NCBI RefSeq assembly: GCF_000090795.2
Contig: NW_003546247.1
Coordinates: forward strand, 682,219-720,619
DNA from: Amphimedon queenslandica
Lineage: Eukaryota > Porifera > Demospongiae > Haplosclerida > Niphatidae
Length of the DNA stretch: 38,401 nt
Direction of reading: 5' to 3'
A model generated the notes under the pieces. That model worked only from the letters and a program-made list of their open reading frames with translations. It ran no database searches and was not told where the DNA came from. Below, piece after piece: positions 1-10,223 of this stretch; within the stretch, counting starts at the first letter, position 1, and each line of letters opens with the position of its first letter. The translations under genes and the position numbers were made by a program.

Positions 1-330
1 TCTTAGCAATGGAATATGTAGTAAGATACATCCAGAATGTTTTGAGATTCCATAATGTTTTATTATTGTGTTATAGATTATGATCCTAGGCTATAACTCT
101 TTTTGATGATTAATATTGATTATCTGATTAACTATGGCCACGGTAAGTATTTGCTTTACTCGTTAATATAATTAACTAATGTATATCACATGTATTTGTA
201 TTGTAGGAATATTGAAGCTCAAGTATTGAATTGTTTTGCGTTATTGAACAAACACTAATTTTAAGCATTGCTATTATATTTTCTGTTTTGGCTTTACGCT
301 TAAAAATATTTGACTTCATTTAAGTTTTGA
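1..330 (+). other. Small spliced unit, copy 1 (paralogue of 35.7-36.3 kb), probably decayed
   Basis: Positions 1-145 match the reverse complement of 36160-36300 over most of their length. The match includes the block GGAATATGTAGTAAGAT, an acceptor-like TTATAG, and a mini-exon ATGGCCACG followed by GTAAGTAT. After a short intron ending TTGTATTGTAG the sequence GAATATTGAAGCTCAAG resembles the last exon of the second copy (GAATATTAATAGAAAC). Joined in this copy, the reading frame stops after five codons, and the middle exon of the other copy is not visible. This is therefore either a pseudogene or a non-coding 5' region. No known family is recognised. Confidence 0.4.
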
Positions 331-464
331 ATTTAAAAAGTAAACTTTTTACACGTACATATAAGTCTAATAAAAAATTATAATTATCAATAAAAAGGAG
401 TATTAATTAATAAAATTTAATAAAAAGTATGGAAACAAGTAACTAAAAAAAATTTCTATTAAAT

Positions 465-701
465 GTGCCCATAATTGACAAAAGGTACCTTATGGCGGAT
501 TTTAAAATACCTCTTTAAAATGAAAAATATCAACCTGTGAGCGCTCTGTCAGTCAACAATTGTTTCTGTAAGCTATATAGTAACTTTTTGCATCCTCTGG
601 AGTAATTTTATGGTAAATGGAGCTCAGGAAGTTGGATTTTTTAGGCTATAAAGACCAATTTTCTTATCCACCATAAGGTACCTTTTGTCAATTATGGTCA
701 C
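465..701 (+). mobile_element. MITE family A, copy 1 (nested in element B)
   Basis: A 237-bp element with near-perfect terminal inverted repeats. It starts GTGCCCATAATTGACAAAAG and ends CTTTTGTCAATTATGGTCAC, followed inward by GGTACCTTATGG at both ends. The target AAAT is duplicated on both sides (461-464 and 702-705). Removing the insert plus one AAAT restores the left arm of foldback element B. No ORF. A second copy in opposite orientation lies at 4741-4978. Confidence 0.85.
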
Positions 702-948
702 AAATAAAAAAAGTAGGGTTGTCAAAAAATGAAAGAAACAAGAGGGTTGAGTTCAACCATAATAATAATTAATAGTTCAATTAATAATAATAAAAGTTAA
801 TTAATACAAAAACAATTTATTCATAAAAATAATACAAAAATTTCAAACCCTGCTTTGCAGAAAATGATAGGCAGACTACAATTTAAATAGAATTTAAATA
901 ATAATGATGCCTCTGTACCTATTGATTGCTCTACTACATTACTATGAT

Positions 949-1064
949 GTAAATTTTCTTGATAAATAATAAATAAGACTTTCCAGGCTTGAGCTAGTAT
1001 TGATATGTAAATTTTCTTGATAAATATAAATAGGACTTTCCAGGCTTCAGCTAGTATTGATTGA
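949..1064 (+). repeat. 58-bp tandem duplication inside element B copy 1
   Basis: Two adjacent near-identical units (about 949-1006 and 1007-1064) each read GTAAATTTTCTTGATAAATA, then AAATA-GACTTTCCAGGCTT, then GCTAGTATTGAT. Copy 2 of the element has only one, diverged, unit here, so the duplication arose after the copies separated. Confidence 0.8.
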
Positions 1065-1473
1065 ATAAATTAATGTCATCACAATTAAAAAATCTAAATT
1101 ATGGATAATTATTTGGCTATTGCATTCTTTAATTTTCATGATTCAGTACAATATCAAAAAATTAAAATATTAATGTATGTTGGAATTGTAATTGGACTCG
1201 CCACGCTTGTGTAGGCTGGAACTAAGCAGTTTGTTAATCATTCTTTCACTAAAATTCGTCATTCTAAAGGAGCAATACTCCTTCATAAAATGCTGCAAAG
1301 TAGGGTTTGAAATTTTTGTTATGAATAAATTATTTTTGTATTAATTAACTTTTATTATGATTAATTGAACTATTAATTATTATTACGGTTGAACTCAACC
1401 CCCTTGTTTCTTTCATTCTTTGACAACCCTACTTTTTTTATTTAATAGAAAATTTTTTTTAGTTACTTGTTTT

Positions 1474-2375
1474 GATTGTCTAATAGCTCCGTTAAACCAC
1501 TTCGGATAGCGAGTGGAGTGTCGGGAAGACTTCGGGATAAATTTGTTACAACAGTCTCTGATAATTCTTAAGAGGGATGACCACAGAAACTCAATGTCTG
1601 TAGAGTTAAAGAAGAAGCCCCAGTCTAAAGAGAAAAGGTAATCTGTCATACTGTCGTAGTCACCTTTGTGGAACTGATGATAGGAAAAGGAATTTAGAGG
1701 TTTACACTTAACAGAGGAGGAAAGAGAGAAAGCAATAGGAAAATGATCAGAGGAATAAAGGAACCTAGATTGGTCTAAATGAACAGAGACATTCTGAACA
1801 AGGTCGTCAGACATGGTAAAGACCAGGTCCAAGACATTGCCTTTAATGTGAGTTGGAGTATTTACCAGTTGGTATAATCCCAGATCAAAGACCAAATCAC
1901 ACAGAGAGCGTGACAAGAGATTGGAAGCACAGAGAAAGGACCAGCAAACATCGTGGCAGTTAAAATCACCGAGAAGAATTATGTTTGAGTCACAACAATT
2001 GGAAGATATAAAGTTGTAAAGAGATGATAGATAAGAGACTGGAGATTGTGGGGGGATATAGACAGTACATACAAAAACTGGTTGGGGAATAAAGACCTGA
2101 ACAATTAAGAACTCAGAGGAGTCATTCATGTAATATAGATGTGAAGATAGACAATCAGAAACTGCTAACGGTATCCCACCACCACGACTGTCTCTGTCTC
2201 TACAATAAATAGAAAAACCAGGAGGAAAAATTTCATTGTCCTGAATATTAGGTGAACACCAAGTCTCAGTAATAGCTACAATTTTGTAATCTGAAACAGA
2301 AACAAACGTGTTAAACACTTTTTGTTTGTTTACCAAACTCCTGGCATTCCAAAGAAAGACAGACAGTTGGCCTAG
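1474..2375 (-). pseudogene. LINE ORF2 N-terminus: APE-type endonuclease
   Basis: This is the endonuclease domain that nicks target DNA for target-primed reverse transcription. Reading right to left, the product begins with a typical ORF2 start (LWNARSLVNKQ). The AP-endonuclease signatures then follow in order: AITETW (Glu metal ligand), a YIPPQSP-like segment, LLGDFN (Asp/Asn catalytic pair) and SSDHFPI (the terminal SDH motif). About 300 residues are open with no internal stop, so the domain is well preserved. The frame ends by running into element B, and the reverse transcriptase palm (YxDD) is missing. The first in-frame ATG is not obvious; translation may start at a near-cognate codon or read through from ORF1. 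Confidence 0.88.
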
Positions 2376-3210
2376 TCAGGAGGAAGGACCAGCATTAACC
2401 AAGGACTCATCATCACCAGGAGGTGGAGCAGGAGAGATTGATACATGACGAGTGGGATTGGAAGAGGGAGGGTTAGGAGTAATGCTGCCTACGGCAGTAG
2501 AGCTAGAGGCAGATAGATCCGAGTTGACACAAGTGAAAGACAAATTTTTCACAGATCCGAAAAGAGTACCATTTACGAAAAGACTTTCATCTTTGATCCA
2601 GATGTCCCCACGATTAGTACCGGTTTGGATCAACTTCCACCTCTCCTTAAGTAAAACAGAACGAATCACCCTGTTCGAGGGAGACAAGTCCCGTTTCAGT
2701 TATTGGCCCATCAATGGATCTGGAACAAGGTCAACCTCAAATGCAGAGCCAAGTTTAATGAGTATAAGTCTGGGATGAGATACAGAGCGAAAGTGGTCAT
2801 ATCGACCAAGTCAACGACAGTTTTGAACATGAGGAGTGTGGTGCGTAGCATCATAAATCACATCCGTCACAGCAACTACATCGTGTGGAACTCTATCCAT
2901 TTGTGGTTGACCAGAAGGAGCCACCCGACAACCAAAGAAAAGGAGATTACATCTTCTGTTTGATAGGGGGCCCTCATTGACACTTGTGGGTTGAGGTGTC
3001 TGAGAGGTCCCAGATGACAAACCATTGGGTCTAGTTTGGGAATCAGTGAGGCTAGGAGAGTGGGCGGAGTTAGAAGTGTTTTTTGACCAAGTGAGGATAA
3101 TAATTCGTCAAACTTTAGAGACAGGGAAGACAGATCCTTCTTCAGAGAGGCCAGCTCAACAGCCTGTATACCTAACCGACATGTGGGACAGTGAAGGGAC
3201 TAGTTTATCA
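2376..3210 (-). pseudogene. LINE ORF1 relic (coiled-coil and RRM-like nucleic-acid binding protein)
   Basis: From the 5' side the translation shows a Cys pair (HCPTC), a leucine/lysine heptad stretch that could form a coiled coil (SLKKDLSSLSLKFDELL), a Ser/Thr/Pro-rich linker, and a conserved core with FFGCRV, then RLILIKLGSAFEVD, SVLLKERWKLI and GDIWIKDESLFVNG. That last pattern is typical of the RRM/CTD of CR1/L2-type ORF1 proteins. At least one frameshift (near 3080) and stops (about 2815 and 2700) break the frame. The last 103 codons are open and stop at 2376, directly before ORF2, as expected for a bicistronic LINE. Confidence 0.75.
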
Positions 3211-3214
3211 GTTG

Positions 3215-3389
3215 ATACACTATAATGTATGATGAATCCCACTTCTCTGCAGCTTATCGCCATGCCAAATGCATCAGTACACATCACAATTCTAAAGTTT
3301 GACTGATTTTTGAAATTATAAATGATGGCACATATGGCGTCAGAGTCAGTTCCCTTAATAATGTCTACAAGTCTCTCTTTAATAACCAT
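3215..3389 (-). pseudogene. RecQ-like helicase fragment (motifs V-VI region)
   Basis: About 58 residues on the minus strand read FRIVMCTDAFGMAISC followed by VGFIIHYSVSTDK. This resembles RecQ/WRN motif V and what follows (xVCTxAFGMGIDxPDVRxVIHxxxP). The Gly-Ile-Asp of the motif is changed to Ala-Ile-Ser, and the downstream arginine-finger motif is absent because LINE sequence begins near 3210. It is either an isolated exon or a 5'-flank scrap at a LINE junction. Its relation to the larger helicase relic at 8.7-10.05 kb is unclear; the two are not near-identical. Confidence 0.5.
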
Positions 3390-4740
3390 TATTAGTTAAT
3401 AAGCATCAATCAAAATTGTTGATTGCTGAACAATGATGCTGATTACCAGAATCTTGTAAGATTAACCAGTTTGGAACATTTTCAATAAATTCATGGGCGC
3501 TGAAATGTTACCCTGGTCAAAACTTAACTGTTCACAAGACAAATATACAGACTGTGTAGAGCCAAATGGTTGGCATTTTGACACCAAAGTGGTATAATTC
3601 CTTTCTCTCCTATGAAGGTAGATTAAGTAGTCAATGCATGTGTTTTTCGTTACAATTATTTACACTTAACAGGCTATGCATTATATAATGCTAGTGGTTT
3701 CTTGACAAGGATGGTCACAATAAAGAAATCATAAAGAAAAGCTTTTACATCAAGTGGTAGCACATGTTTACGAAGTTTGATTAACATCAGTGGCAATTGC
3801 TATTGTTAAAACTCATGCGCAAGTTTGTGTTTTAACAGCATTCAATCGCCAAATTAATTTTGTCACAAAAGACTTTCACAAATTGTAAGTGTATAGGTAA
3901 TATTGCTCTACTCTCTCCTTTCTTTTTTTCTTTCTTTATATATTTTCTGCAGTCCCATCCTGCTTGTAGTTATTACTATTATGATTATAGCATAACTTTT
4001 CTTCATTTAAGTTTAATGAGTTCTCATGTGTGGATAAATTAAAATGGCATCCAACCACAAACCAACACGGTGTCTGCAGCTGGATTCCGTCATTCATTTT
4101 GTTCTCTGTCTTTGCTTCTTTTTGAAACTACCTTTATGACTCTTGACCGAAGCCCAGAGGAGACATGTAAAAGCCAACTAGAGCCGTTCTGTTGTATGAA
4201 AGACTATTGTGGCGATAGAAGAAAGAAGAAAAAGTTAAAAGAATTTTGCAGAAATTTGCATTTGGGCCTGTTCTCCAGAATTGCTGCTCTTGCATTACAG
4301 TCAACACTAAAGATACCAGGAGAATCGCTCAGTGATGGAGAGCTCATCTAAGCTATTTATAAACATAACATAAAAGAGTTTTAAGTGTTTGAAAATCATG
4401 AAAAGAGCTACCATCTTGAGAAATCCACCTGAATCCTACATATAGGCTATTGCCTATGTAATGTCAAAGTTTGTGTGGTTGTACTAAAAAGTTGTCACTA
4501 GACTGCCATTAACTGGCCACAACACGGAATTTGAAAATGTCACACTGTGAAAATGTGTGTACTACAGCAAAGTGTATAATAACAGTACACATGGCAACCA
4601 CCACATTTCATGTACACTGAGCATCAAATATAATTTGAACTAATTTCAAATTTATAAATGAACTATGATGACATTTTTTGATGACTGAAAAATTAAGCTA
4701 ACTATTTTATGCTGGCATTGCATTCTGAGTGACCACATTT
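3390..4740. other. Intergenic stretch without recognised features
   Basis: I see no recognisable protein. A 93-codon open stretch on the plus strand (4070-4351) has a Lys/Arg-rich centre but matches nothing I know, and a frame opened by ATG at 4043 closes after 32 codons. A pyrimidine-rich tract (about 3908-3940) is the only compositional feature. Confidence 0.4.
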
Positions 4741-4978
4741 GTGACCATAATTGTCAAAAGGTACCTTATGGCGGATAGGAAAATTGGTCTTTATAGCCTA
4801 AATAATCCACCTTCCTGAGCTCCATTAATCATAAAATTTCTACATAGGATGCAAAAAGTTACTATGTAACTTCTACAAACAATGGTTGTCTAACAGAGCA
4901 CTCACAGGTTGATATTTTTCATGATAATGATGAATTTAGAAATCCGCCATAAAAGTACCTTCTGTCAATTACTGTCAC
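4741..4978 (-). mobile_element. MITE family A, copy 2 (inverted relative to copy 1)
   Basis: A 238-bp element starting GTGACCATAATTGTCAAAAG and ending CTTCTGTCAATTACTGTCAC. The interior (GGAAAATTGGTCTTTATAGCCTAAA near its start) is the reverse complement of the end of copy 1, so the orientation is opposite. Flanks are ATTT on the left and AAAT on the right, so no clean target duplication is seen. Non-coding. Confidence 0.8.
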
Positions 4979-5136
4979 AAATTTTGATCAATTAATATGG
5001 AGACCTATTTTGATAGTTGCAAGGCATTTAGCGACACCAACTAAGTATAAAACAAATTTGAACTTCTCAATAAAATAAACCGATGCCTCCATTACTTAAT
5101 AAGTCTGATGCAGCCTACACAAAAATATTTACTGAA

Positions 5137-5153
5137 CAGTGGCCTAGCCAGTG
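5137..5153 (+). repeat. Left terminal inverted repeat of the hAT-type element
   Basis: CAGTGGCCTAGCCAGTG, preceded by TTACTGAA. It pairs with 14574-14590 with one mismatch. Confidence 0.65.
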
Positions 5154-5188
5154 CAGAGCACAGTGGGGCATGTGCCCTACCAGTGTAT

Positions 5189-5278
5189 GCATAGCTCTCA
5201 CATAGCCAGACTCCTCTCCTTTTTGACTTAGGGAGGTGGGGAGAGAGTCCGGTAGACTGCCCATATCAAAGTTGTACA
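5189..5278 (+). repeat. Left arm of inverted repeat bracketing the DUF6589/RecQ cassette
   Basis: The sequence GCCAGACTCCTCTCCTTTTTGACTTAGGG, then GAGAGAGTCCGGTAGACTGCCCATATCAAAGTTGTA, is matched in reverse complement at 10126-10223 with scattered mismatches and small indels. It lies about 50 bp inside the putative hAT end and about 95 bp before the DUF6589 start codon. Confidence 0.8.
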
Positions 5279-5371
5279 AGGAAGTGAAGTGATAATAGAG
5301 AACCATTAAGGCTTTTATTGAATTTCGTTGAATTTTTTAATGTAATTATTGTGGGTGCGGTTTAAGTGAAC

Positions 5372-8300
5372 ATGGCGGCAGTCCGGAAACTCGCTGTACC
5401 TGTTCTTGAGATGTATCTGCAGGTACAAATAAGACAGACGAAAAGTGTAGAGAGAAGCAGGCAAATTGGCACTAGGAATCTTAGATAATTTAGCAATTGT
5501 TCATTTCCGGAGTCCAGTTGTGTGACAGACTGTGACGGGGCATTCTTTTGCCATAAGTGCAGAGGTAGAACTGAGGGATATGGAGAACTTTGGAAGATGA
5601 AGTCAGCTGAGGAAGAGTTAGTTAGTCTCATAAGTAAAGCTTTGCAGATCGGGAGGAAGAGAGCCAATGATAGTGAAGGGTCCACTGCTGAATCACAGGT
5701 GAATAAAATTGTCAGGCAAGAGGACAATATAGAAGCATCTAGCTTTAATACAGAGAAAGAAGCGGTGACAAATTACTCTGTAGTATTAGTGAATCTCAAT
5801 GAATTATATGTAAACCATAGTGTATTAATTATTTATGTAGATTAACATTAAGTGGCCATCGGGTCAACAGTGTAATTTTCCCATTACAACAAGAGATACA
5901 GAAAGTTGCAAAATCACTTGCTAGAAAGACACTGACATCTTTTTGATCTGCAAGTCTTAACTCAGAGTCAGTGTCTCAGCCAGTCATTAACCGTATTAAA
6001 AAGCTACTGCATGATGAAATGAAAGGAATATCATCAGACAAGTGAAACTCAATCATTATGGATAGCAATGAAGGTGTGCGGCAGTTTCAATGGACCATTT
6101 GTTCCAAGAATTAAATCAGAAATTGCCAGTCATGGTAAAAGTAATCTCATCTCTTGTTGTGGGTAGTGATGACAGCCACAGAACAATTCTTACATGTTTC
6201 ATATTTTAATTCTTCTAAAAAATAGATTTCCGAGAATGGCTTTAGGACAAAGAGCCATATCTATTCTTAATGGTAATGGCTGTAGCAAGCAGGTAAGTGA
6301 AATTGTTTTATAATTGCTGTGTCACAGGTTTACAACTGCCTGCAACCTCTTATGGTTTGTCTGTCTCACACTGGAACACTGAAGTTAGTAGATCATCATC
6401 ATGATGTAAAAGTACAGTTTAGGATGGATGACTTATTGCCCAGATTGCAGGTAGTTTTCACAGAAACATTAATAGTAACGAACAGGTTGTAGGCACTTGA
6501 TAAATCAATAGAACACATCTGGATGCACCTCATTTTGAGTGTTATGATGAGAGCTGCGATGACTGTAATGAGAAAACAATTTTGAGTGAGCTAGTATATG
6601 ATGAGACAATTTTTGATGACTGGGATAATGACATTCACTGTGGTACACAAGATGCAAGCATTGAACCTGGTATAAATGTCATTGTCATTATATTAATTAT
6701 TGATCATTCTTTTACAGAAGTTTTGGAATGTTGTGACCTTGTAGTGACAGTGGATACAACTAGAGTGTGTGAAGAAGATAAAGTTAATGGTAATTTTCTA
6801 CATGTACACATATACTGGTAACTGAAAAGCAGTATTGTATATATGTGTATTTCAATAACTTAGAGAATGTGTGGAATGGCTTCAAAATTGTGGGGGAGAA
6901 ATGAGATAGAAATTTTCGACGCACAAACAGACTTCACTACTGTTTCCCATCATTACTTTCACATTTATGCTGTGAAGGACAGAGTGAACCTGAGTAAATT
7001 GTCAGATACTATAAAGGAAGGAATTATTGATCTTATGCCATCAAAGAATGACCATAGTGACATGAGAGAAGGATTCTCAATACTTTTGTCAACGTAATTG
7101 CGTTTGTAAAAATTATTTTTATTATTCACTTATTTTTAAGAGTAGTCGTCCAGCATCTAACTCAATTTAAAACTGAAGCAAAATCTTTGATTTGGCATAT
7201 CCCACGCAGAAACTCAGGAGAAATGAAAATGAAATCGACAATAGTTGTTATTCAAAATGGTATAATATTCACTTAATATTAAAGGTTCGTTTAGGCATTG
7301 AGTCAAAAATGAAAATAAAACTGATGAGATGTGTGCCATACTTGACAGTCTACAAAAATATGTACCATCATTTCCAATTACTGAGTCTGTGAAACTGTCG
7401 AATGGAGATACTTACGAAACCAATGACCATGAACTGTATTCAATATTATTTGGAGGTGATCAGCTCACAGCAGCATGTATAAGGGTGCTATCTCTATTCA
7501 TGGTGACCATGACACTAGCATTGAGAACTTACAGAGCACAGGCATTGTCAAATGACACTATTCAAAGTATTTATTTTCAGGTGTAGTGCATTGACTTTGA
7601 ATTTAATTTTTGTGTACGATGTAGGTTACATGGACGAGATTATTTTCAAGCAAATCTGCACGTGATAAAGGAACTCTATTTCAGATGAAGAATGCCATTC
7701 ACCGTACAGCTTTACCTAATGATCCTAAAAATAATGTACAAGCTACTGAAGATTTCTTAGAATTAGTTTTAGTAGCGTATATTGTAACTGCTGCTGAGAA
7801 CGAGTACTTAGATAAAATGGACATTAGAGAAGTTCGTGACACAGTTATTAATAAGTATGTGAATCTTGGTGACAACAAAATAATCTCAAGTAAGTAAATA
7901 GGAACATAAAACTTAACCTTATGACATACATGTAAATATGTACTTTGATTATAGGTAGCAAAGAATCAATGTTTCTGTAAGTATGTGAATTGCTAACGCT
8001 TGGGTTAATTTGGTGGAACTATTACGATGTGACAAAGGAGGGTGATAATAAAAGGGTTCTCAGGATATGGAAATATCTAATTATAATTTTCAAGGAAACA
8101 GGTCAGTGCAACTATGCTAAGGAAGCAGCGCTACTTTAGTACAGTTTAACTACATTAGTTCAGACGGAGTAGCTGCTCAGGTGATGTCCTCTCGTTTTAT
8201 CAATACCAAGGAAAGAGTTGGATGCAATATTCCATGCAACCATTTGATGGAGCATTTGAACCGAAGGCTGAAAGGAATAATAACTAAAATAGAGTCAAAA

Positions 8301-8465
8301 TGTAAAGCCTTTATCAATTTGTGGTGTGGCAAAGGTTATTGGAATTGTAGAAGAGATTTGCAGGTGTTTAATACTGAAATGGAAAGGAAAGAAGAATCAG
8401 ATAAGTATAAAAAGCCGTCTTATCAAAGAGATCTTAAACAAATCATGCATGTCATAAATCAATAA
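5372..8465 (+). pseudogene. DUF6589-family protein gene, decayed
   Basis: The probable start is the ATG at 5372 (MAAVRKLAVPVLEMYLQ, then a GTACAAAT donor). The next block has a Cys cluster (CVTDCDGAFFCHKC) and a charged helix. Later blocks keep family order: LKLVDHHHDV near 6390, NENKTDEMCAILDSLQKYVP near 7315, GGDQLTAA near 7455 (the signature I associate with DUF6589), SARDKGTLFQMKNAIHR near 7660, TEDFLELVLVAYIVTAAE near 7750, and CNHLMEHLNRR near 8235. The 35-bp intron at 6293-6327 (GTAAGT...CACAG) joins SKQ to VYNCLQPLM in frame; another of about 44 bp is likely at 7581-7624. A frameshift after GGDQLTAA and stops elsewhere (for example near 5945 and 6045) make it a pseudogene. The function of the family is unknown to me. 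It is convergent with the helicase. Confidence 0.7.
6293..6327 (+). other. 35-bp spliceosomal intron in the DUF6589 gene
   Basis: It starts GTAAGT and ends GTCACAG. Removing it joins NGCSKQ to VYNCLQPLMVCLSHT without changing frame, the best evidence in this gene for very short introns. Confidence 0.7.
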
Positions 8466-8745
8466 TTATGGTATTTTGTGTTCTGATCCTAACCGGAAAC
8501 TGAATTGCAAATTAGTTTCTTTATCTAAGCTGCTGTGTTTTCATCAGTAAATCTGGAAAAGAGTCAGGATTGGATCATGTTTGGATTATCCCTCACTTCT
8601 TTTAGTCAATGGCACACATTCACATCACTTGGTGACAATGTTTATCATTTCTAATATTACTTATAAAGTAATAATTACTTTTCTCTATCACTATTTTGAC
8701 ATGTCACAGTATTCATAACTGTCATTGTTCTTTCATTTATCAGCC

Positions 8746-10050
8746 TTATATAACATCTTTATATAACATCTCTCTGCGACATTTAGTCTTATTTTTGGCA
8801 TATTCCTTCATGTCATCAACAAATCTACCAGCATTTCCATACAATAGTATACTTTCTGACAGCTGACCATCTCTCCCAGCTCTTCCAGATACTTGCATGT
8901 ATTCTTCTAAAGTAGTTGGAGGTCCCCAATGATAGATGACTCTTATATCTGGGCAGTCCAAAGCAGTAGTAGCAAATAAAAGTCTCAGTTTCCCATTCTT
9001 TGAAAAAACAGATGACAGTGTCTTTTCCTTCATTTCTTTTGTTGATGCCCTCGTCTACGTGGAAACAACAGAAAATTCTTATTTGATGGGATAATTGGAG
9101 GAAATGTGATGTAAGGGCCCAATTTTCTTTTTAGTGTGTGATATAATGTACCACAGTCATTGTAGAGGACAGTTCAATCCTTGAGCCATAATCTCTTCTG
9201 CCATTGAAGCACAAAATATTTTGATATGCAAAAGTGCTTTCACTTTGAAAGTAATGTCATGATTTGGTGCAAGACCAATCAAGACAGCATTTTCCAACAT
9301 GAAGGCTCTGCATACTGCTTTGTATGTCTTGTGTGTTGCTGTTGCTGTGAGAGCCATTACATTTAGGTGAGATGGAATTAGGCTTCTTGTGTCTCCTAAA
9401 TGGGCGTATGCAACACAAAAAATGTCACCCCTAAAGAAACATTATTCTTACAATTAAAAACAGTACACAATACAAGTACATTCACCCAGAGGGCCTCATC
9501 AACTATCACAGCCACTAACTTCTTTTTATAAACCGGAGACAACAACATATTCATGCATACAGGATTGCATATTATACTTTTTGAACTAATAAACACAAGT
9601 TGATCACTGCAAGAGACCACTCTCTTAATAGCAGAGGAATCAAATTGATCCTCTCCTAAAAACTCAGTCGTGATTCCCATTTGTTGAAACATCGATTTTT
9701 GATCTATCACAGGAGACAGCAAAGGGCTAATACAAATGACAATACTGGCTTGTTGCTCTACAAGACGATTATACATGTACTTCAGACCAACCACATTAAT
9801 GAAATCCTACCTTTATACAAATCAAAAGCCATTGGAAGTAAACCATAAATTAACGACTCGTCATATCCTGTTTCTAGGGATACAAAAACGTCAAAACCAG
9901 ACATAAAAGCAAGGATAGCTTCCATTTTTTGAGCATTGAGAACTATATCAAGATTCTGAGCCACTCGTGTGACACAGGACATGGCAAATGAAGACTCCTT
10001 ACGCTCCTGATCAGAATCCATTTTAGAAACACACCTTCTATACAATGCCC
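8746..10050 (-). pseudogene. RecQ/WRN-like ATP-dependent DNA helicase, inactivated
   Basis: A superfamily-2 3'-5' DNA helicase; the motifs appear in order from the right. Motif 0/I region: LNAQKMEAILAF, then SLETGYDESLIYGLLPMAFD, where the Walker A GKS is replaced by DES. Motif Ia: SIVICISPLLSPVIDQ. Motif II: VIVDEAL, where DEAH is expected. Motif III: ALTATAT. Motif V: LLFATTALDCPDIRVIYHWGPP, with the FGMG lost. Motif VI: SGRAGRDGQ, arginine finger intact. A 53-bp intron (9758-9810) joins FDLYK to EQQASIVICI in frame. An acceptor (TTACTTTAG) before 10050 implies an upstream exon, and later exons are separated by non-coding gaps (9034-9156, 9358-9395). Losing the Walker A lysine and DEAH should abolish ATPase activity. 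It is tail-to-tail with the DUF6589 gene, 280 bp apart. Confidence 0.82.
9758..9810 (-). other. 53-bp intron in the RecQ-like gene
   Basis: Minus-strand donor GTAGGA and acceptor CTTGTAG. Removal restores the conserved helicase spacing between motif I and motif Ia in the same frame. Confidence 0.65.
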
Positions 10051-10125
10051 TAAAGTAATGATAGCTCTTTCATTAGTCTTCATTACCTACATCACTCACA
10101 CTGACCAAGCCGACGGTTGCTGTTT

Positions 10126-10223
10126 CTACAACTTCAATATGGGCAGTCTACAAGACTCTCTCTCTCCCTGTCACCCCTAAGTCAAAAAGGGTAGAAGTCT
10201 GGCAACTCGAGACTAGTCTACGC
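10126..10223 (-). repeat. Right arm of inverted repeat bracketing the DUF6589/RecQ cassette
   Basis: TCTACAACTTCAATATGGGCAGTCTACAAGACTCTCTC, then CCCCTAAGTCAAAAAGGGTAGAAGTCTGGC, is the reverse complement of 5189-5278 with scattered differences. Weaker similarity continues outward to about 10285. Confidence 0.8.

Larger units (their letters stand above)
432..1473. mobile_element. Long-TIR foldback element B, copy 1
   Basis: Both ends carry inverted repeats of roughly 180 bp. The left arm reads from AACAAGTAACT through AGTAGGGTTGTCAAA to the CTGCTTTGCAG block; the right arm is its reverse complement, ending at AGTTACTTGTTT near 1473. The interior (about 870-1290) matches the interior of a second copy at 33775-34622 in the same orientation, for example at GTAGGCTGGAACTAAGCAGTT. 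No coding capacity is seen, so it is a non-autonomous element. Its left arm is interrupted by another MITE. The outer ends are uncertain, because similarity to the right flank of copy 2 continues past the left end. Confidence 0.75.
1474..3210 (-). mobile_element. CR1/L2-like non-LTR retrotransposon (LINE), truncated at both ends
   Basis: The minus strand carries the end of an ORF1 followed at about 2375 by the start of an ORF2 with an APE-type endonuclease. The reverse transcriptase is absent: at 1473 the LINE meets the end of foldback element B. The 5' side stops inside ORF1 near 3210, where RecQ-like sequence begins. ORF order, the ORF1 nucleic-acid-binding region and the endonuclease motifs fit the CR1/L2/Rex group. 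ORF1 carries stops and a frameshift, so the copy is dead. Confidence 0.85.

Noticed and set aside
4070..4351. 93-codon plus-strand open frame (Lys/Arg-rich centre)
   Set aside because: No recognisable motif, no splice context and no repeat evidence; the length is compatible with chance.
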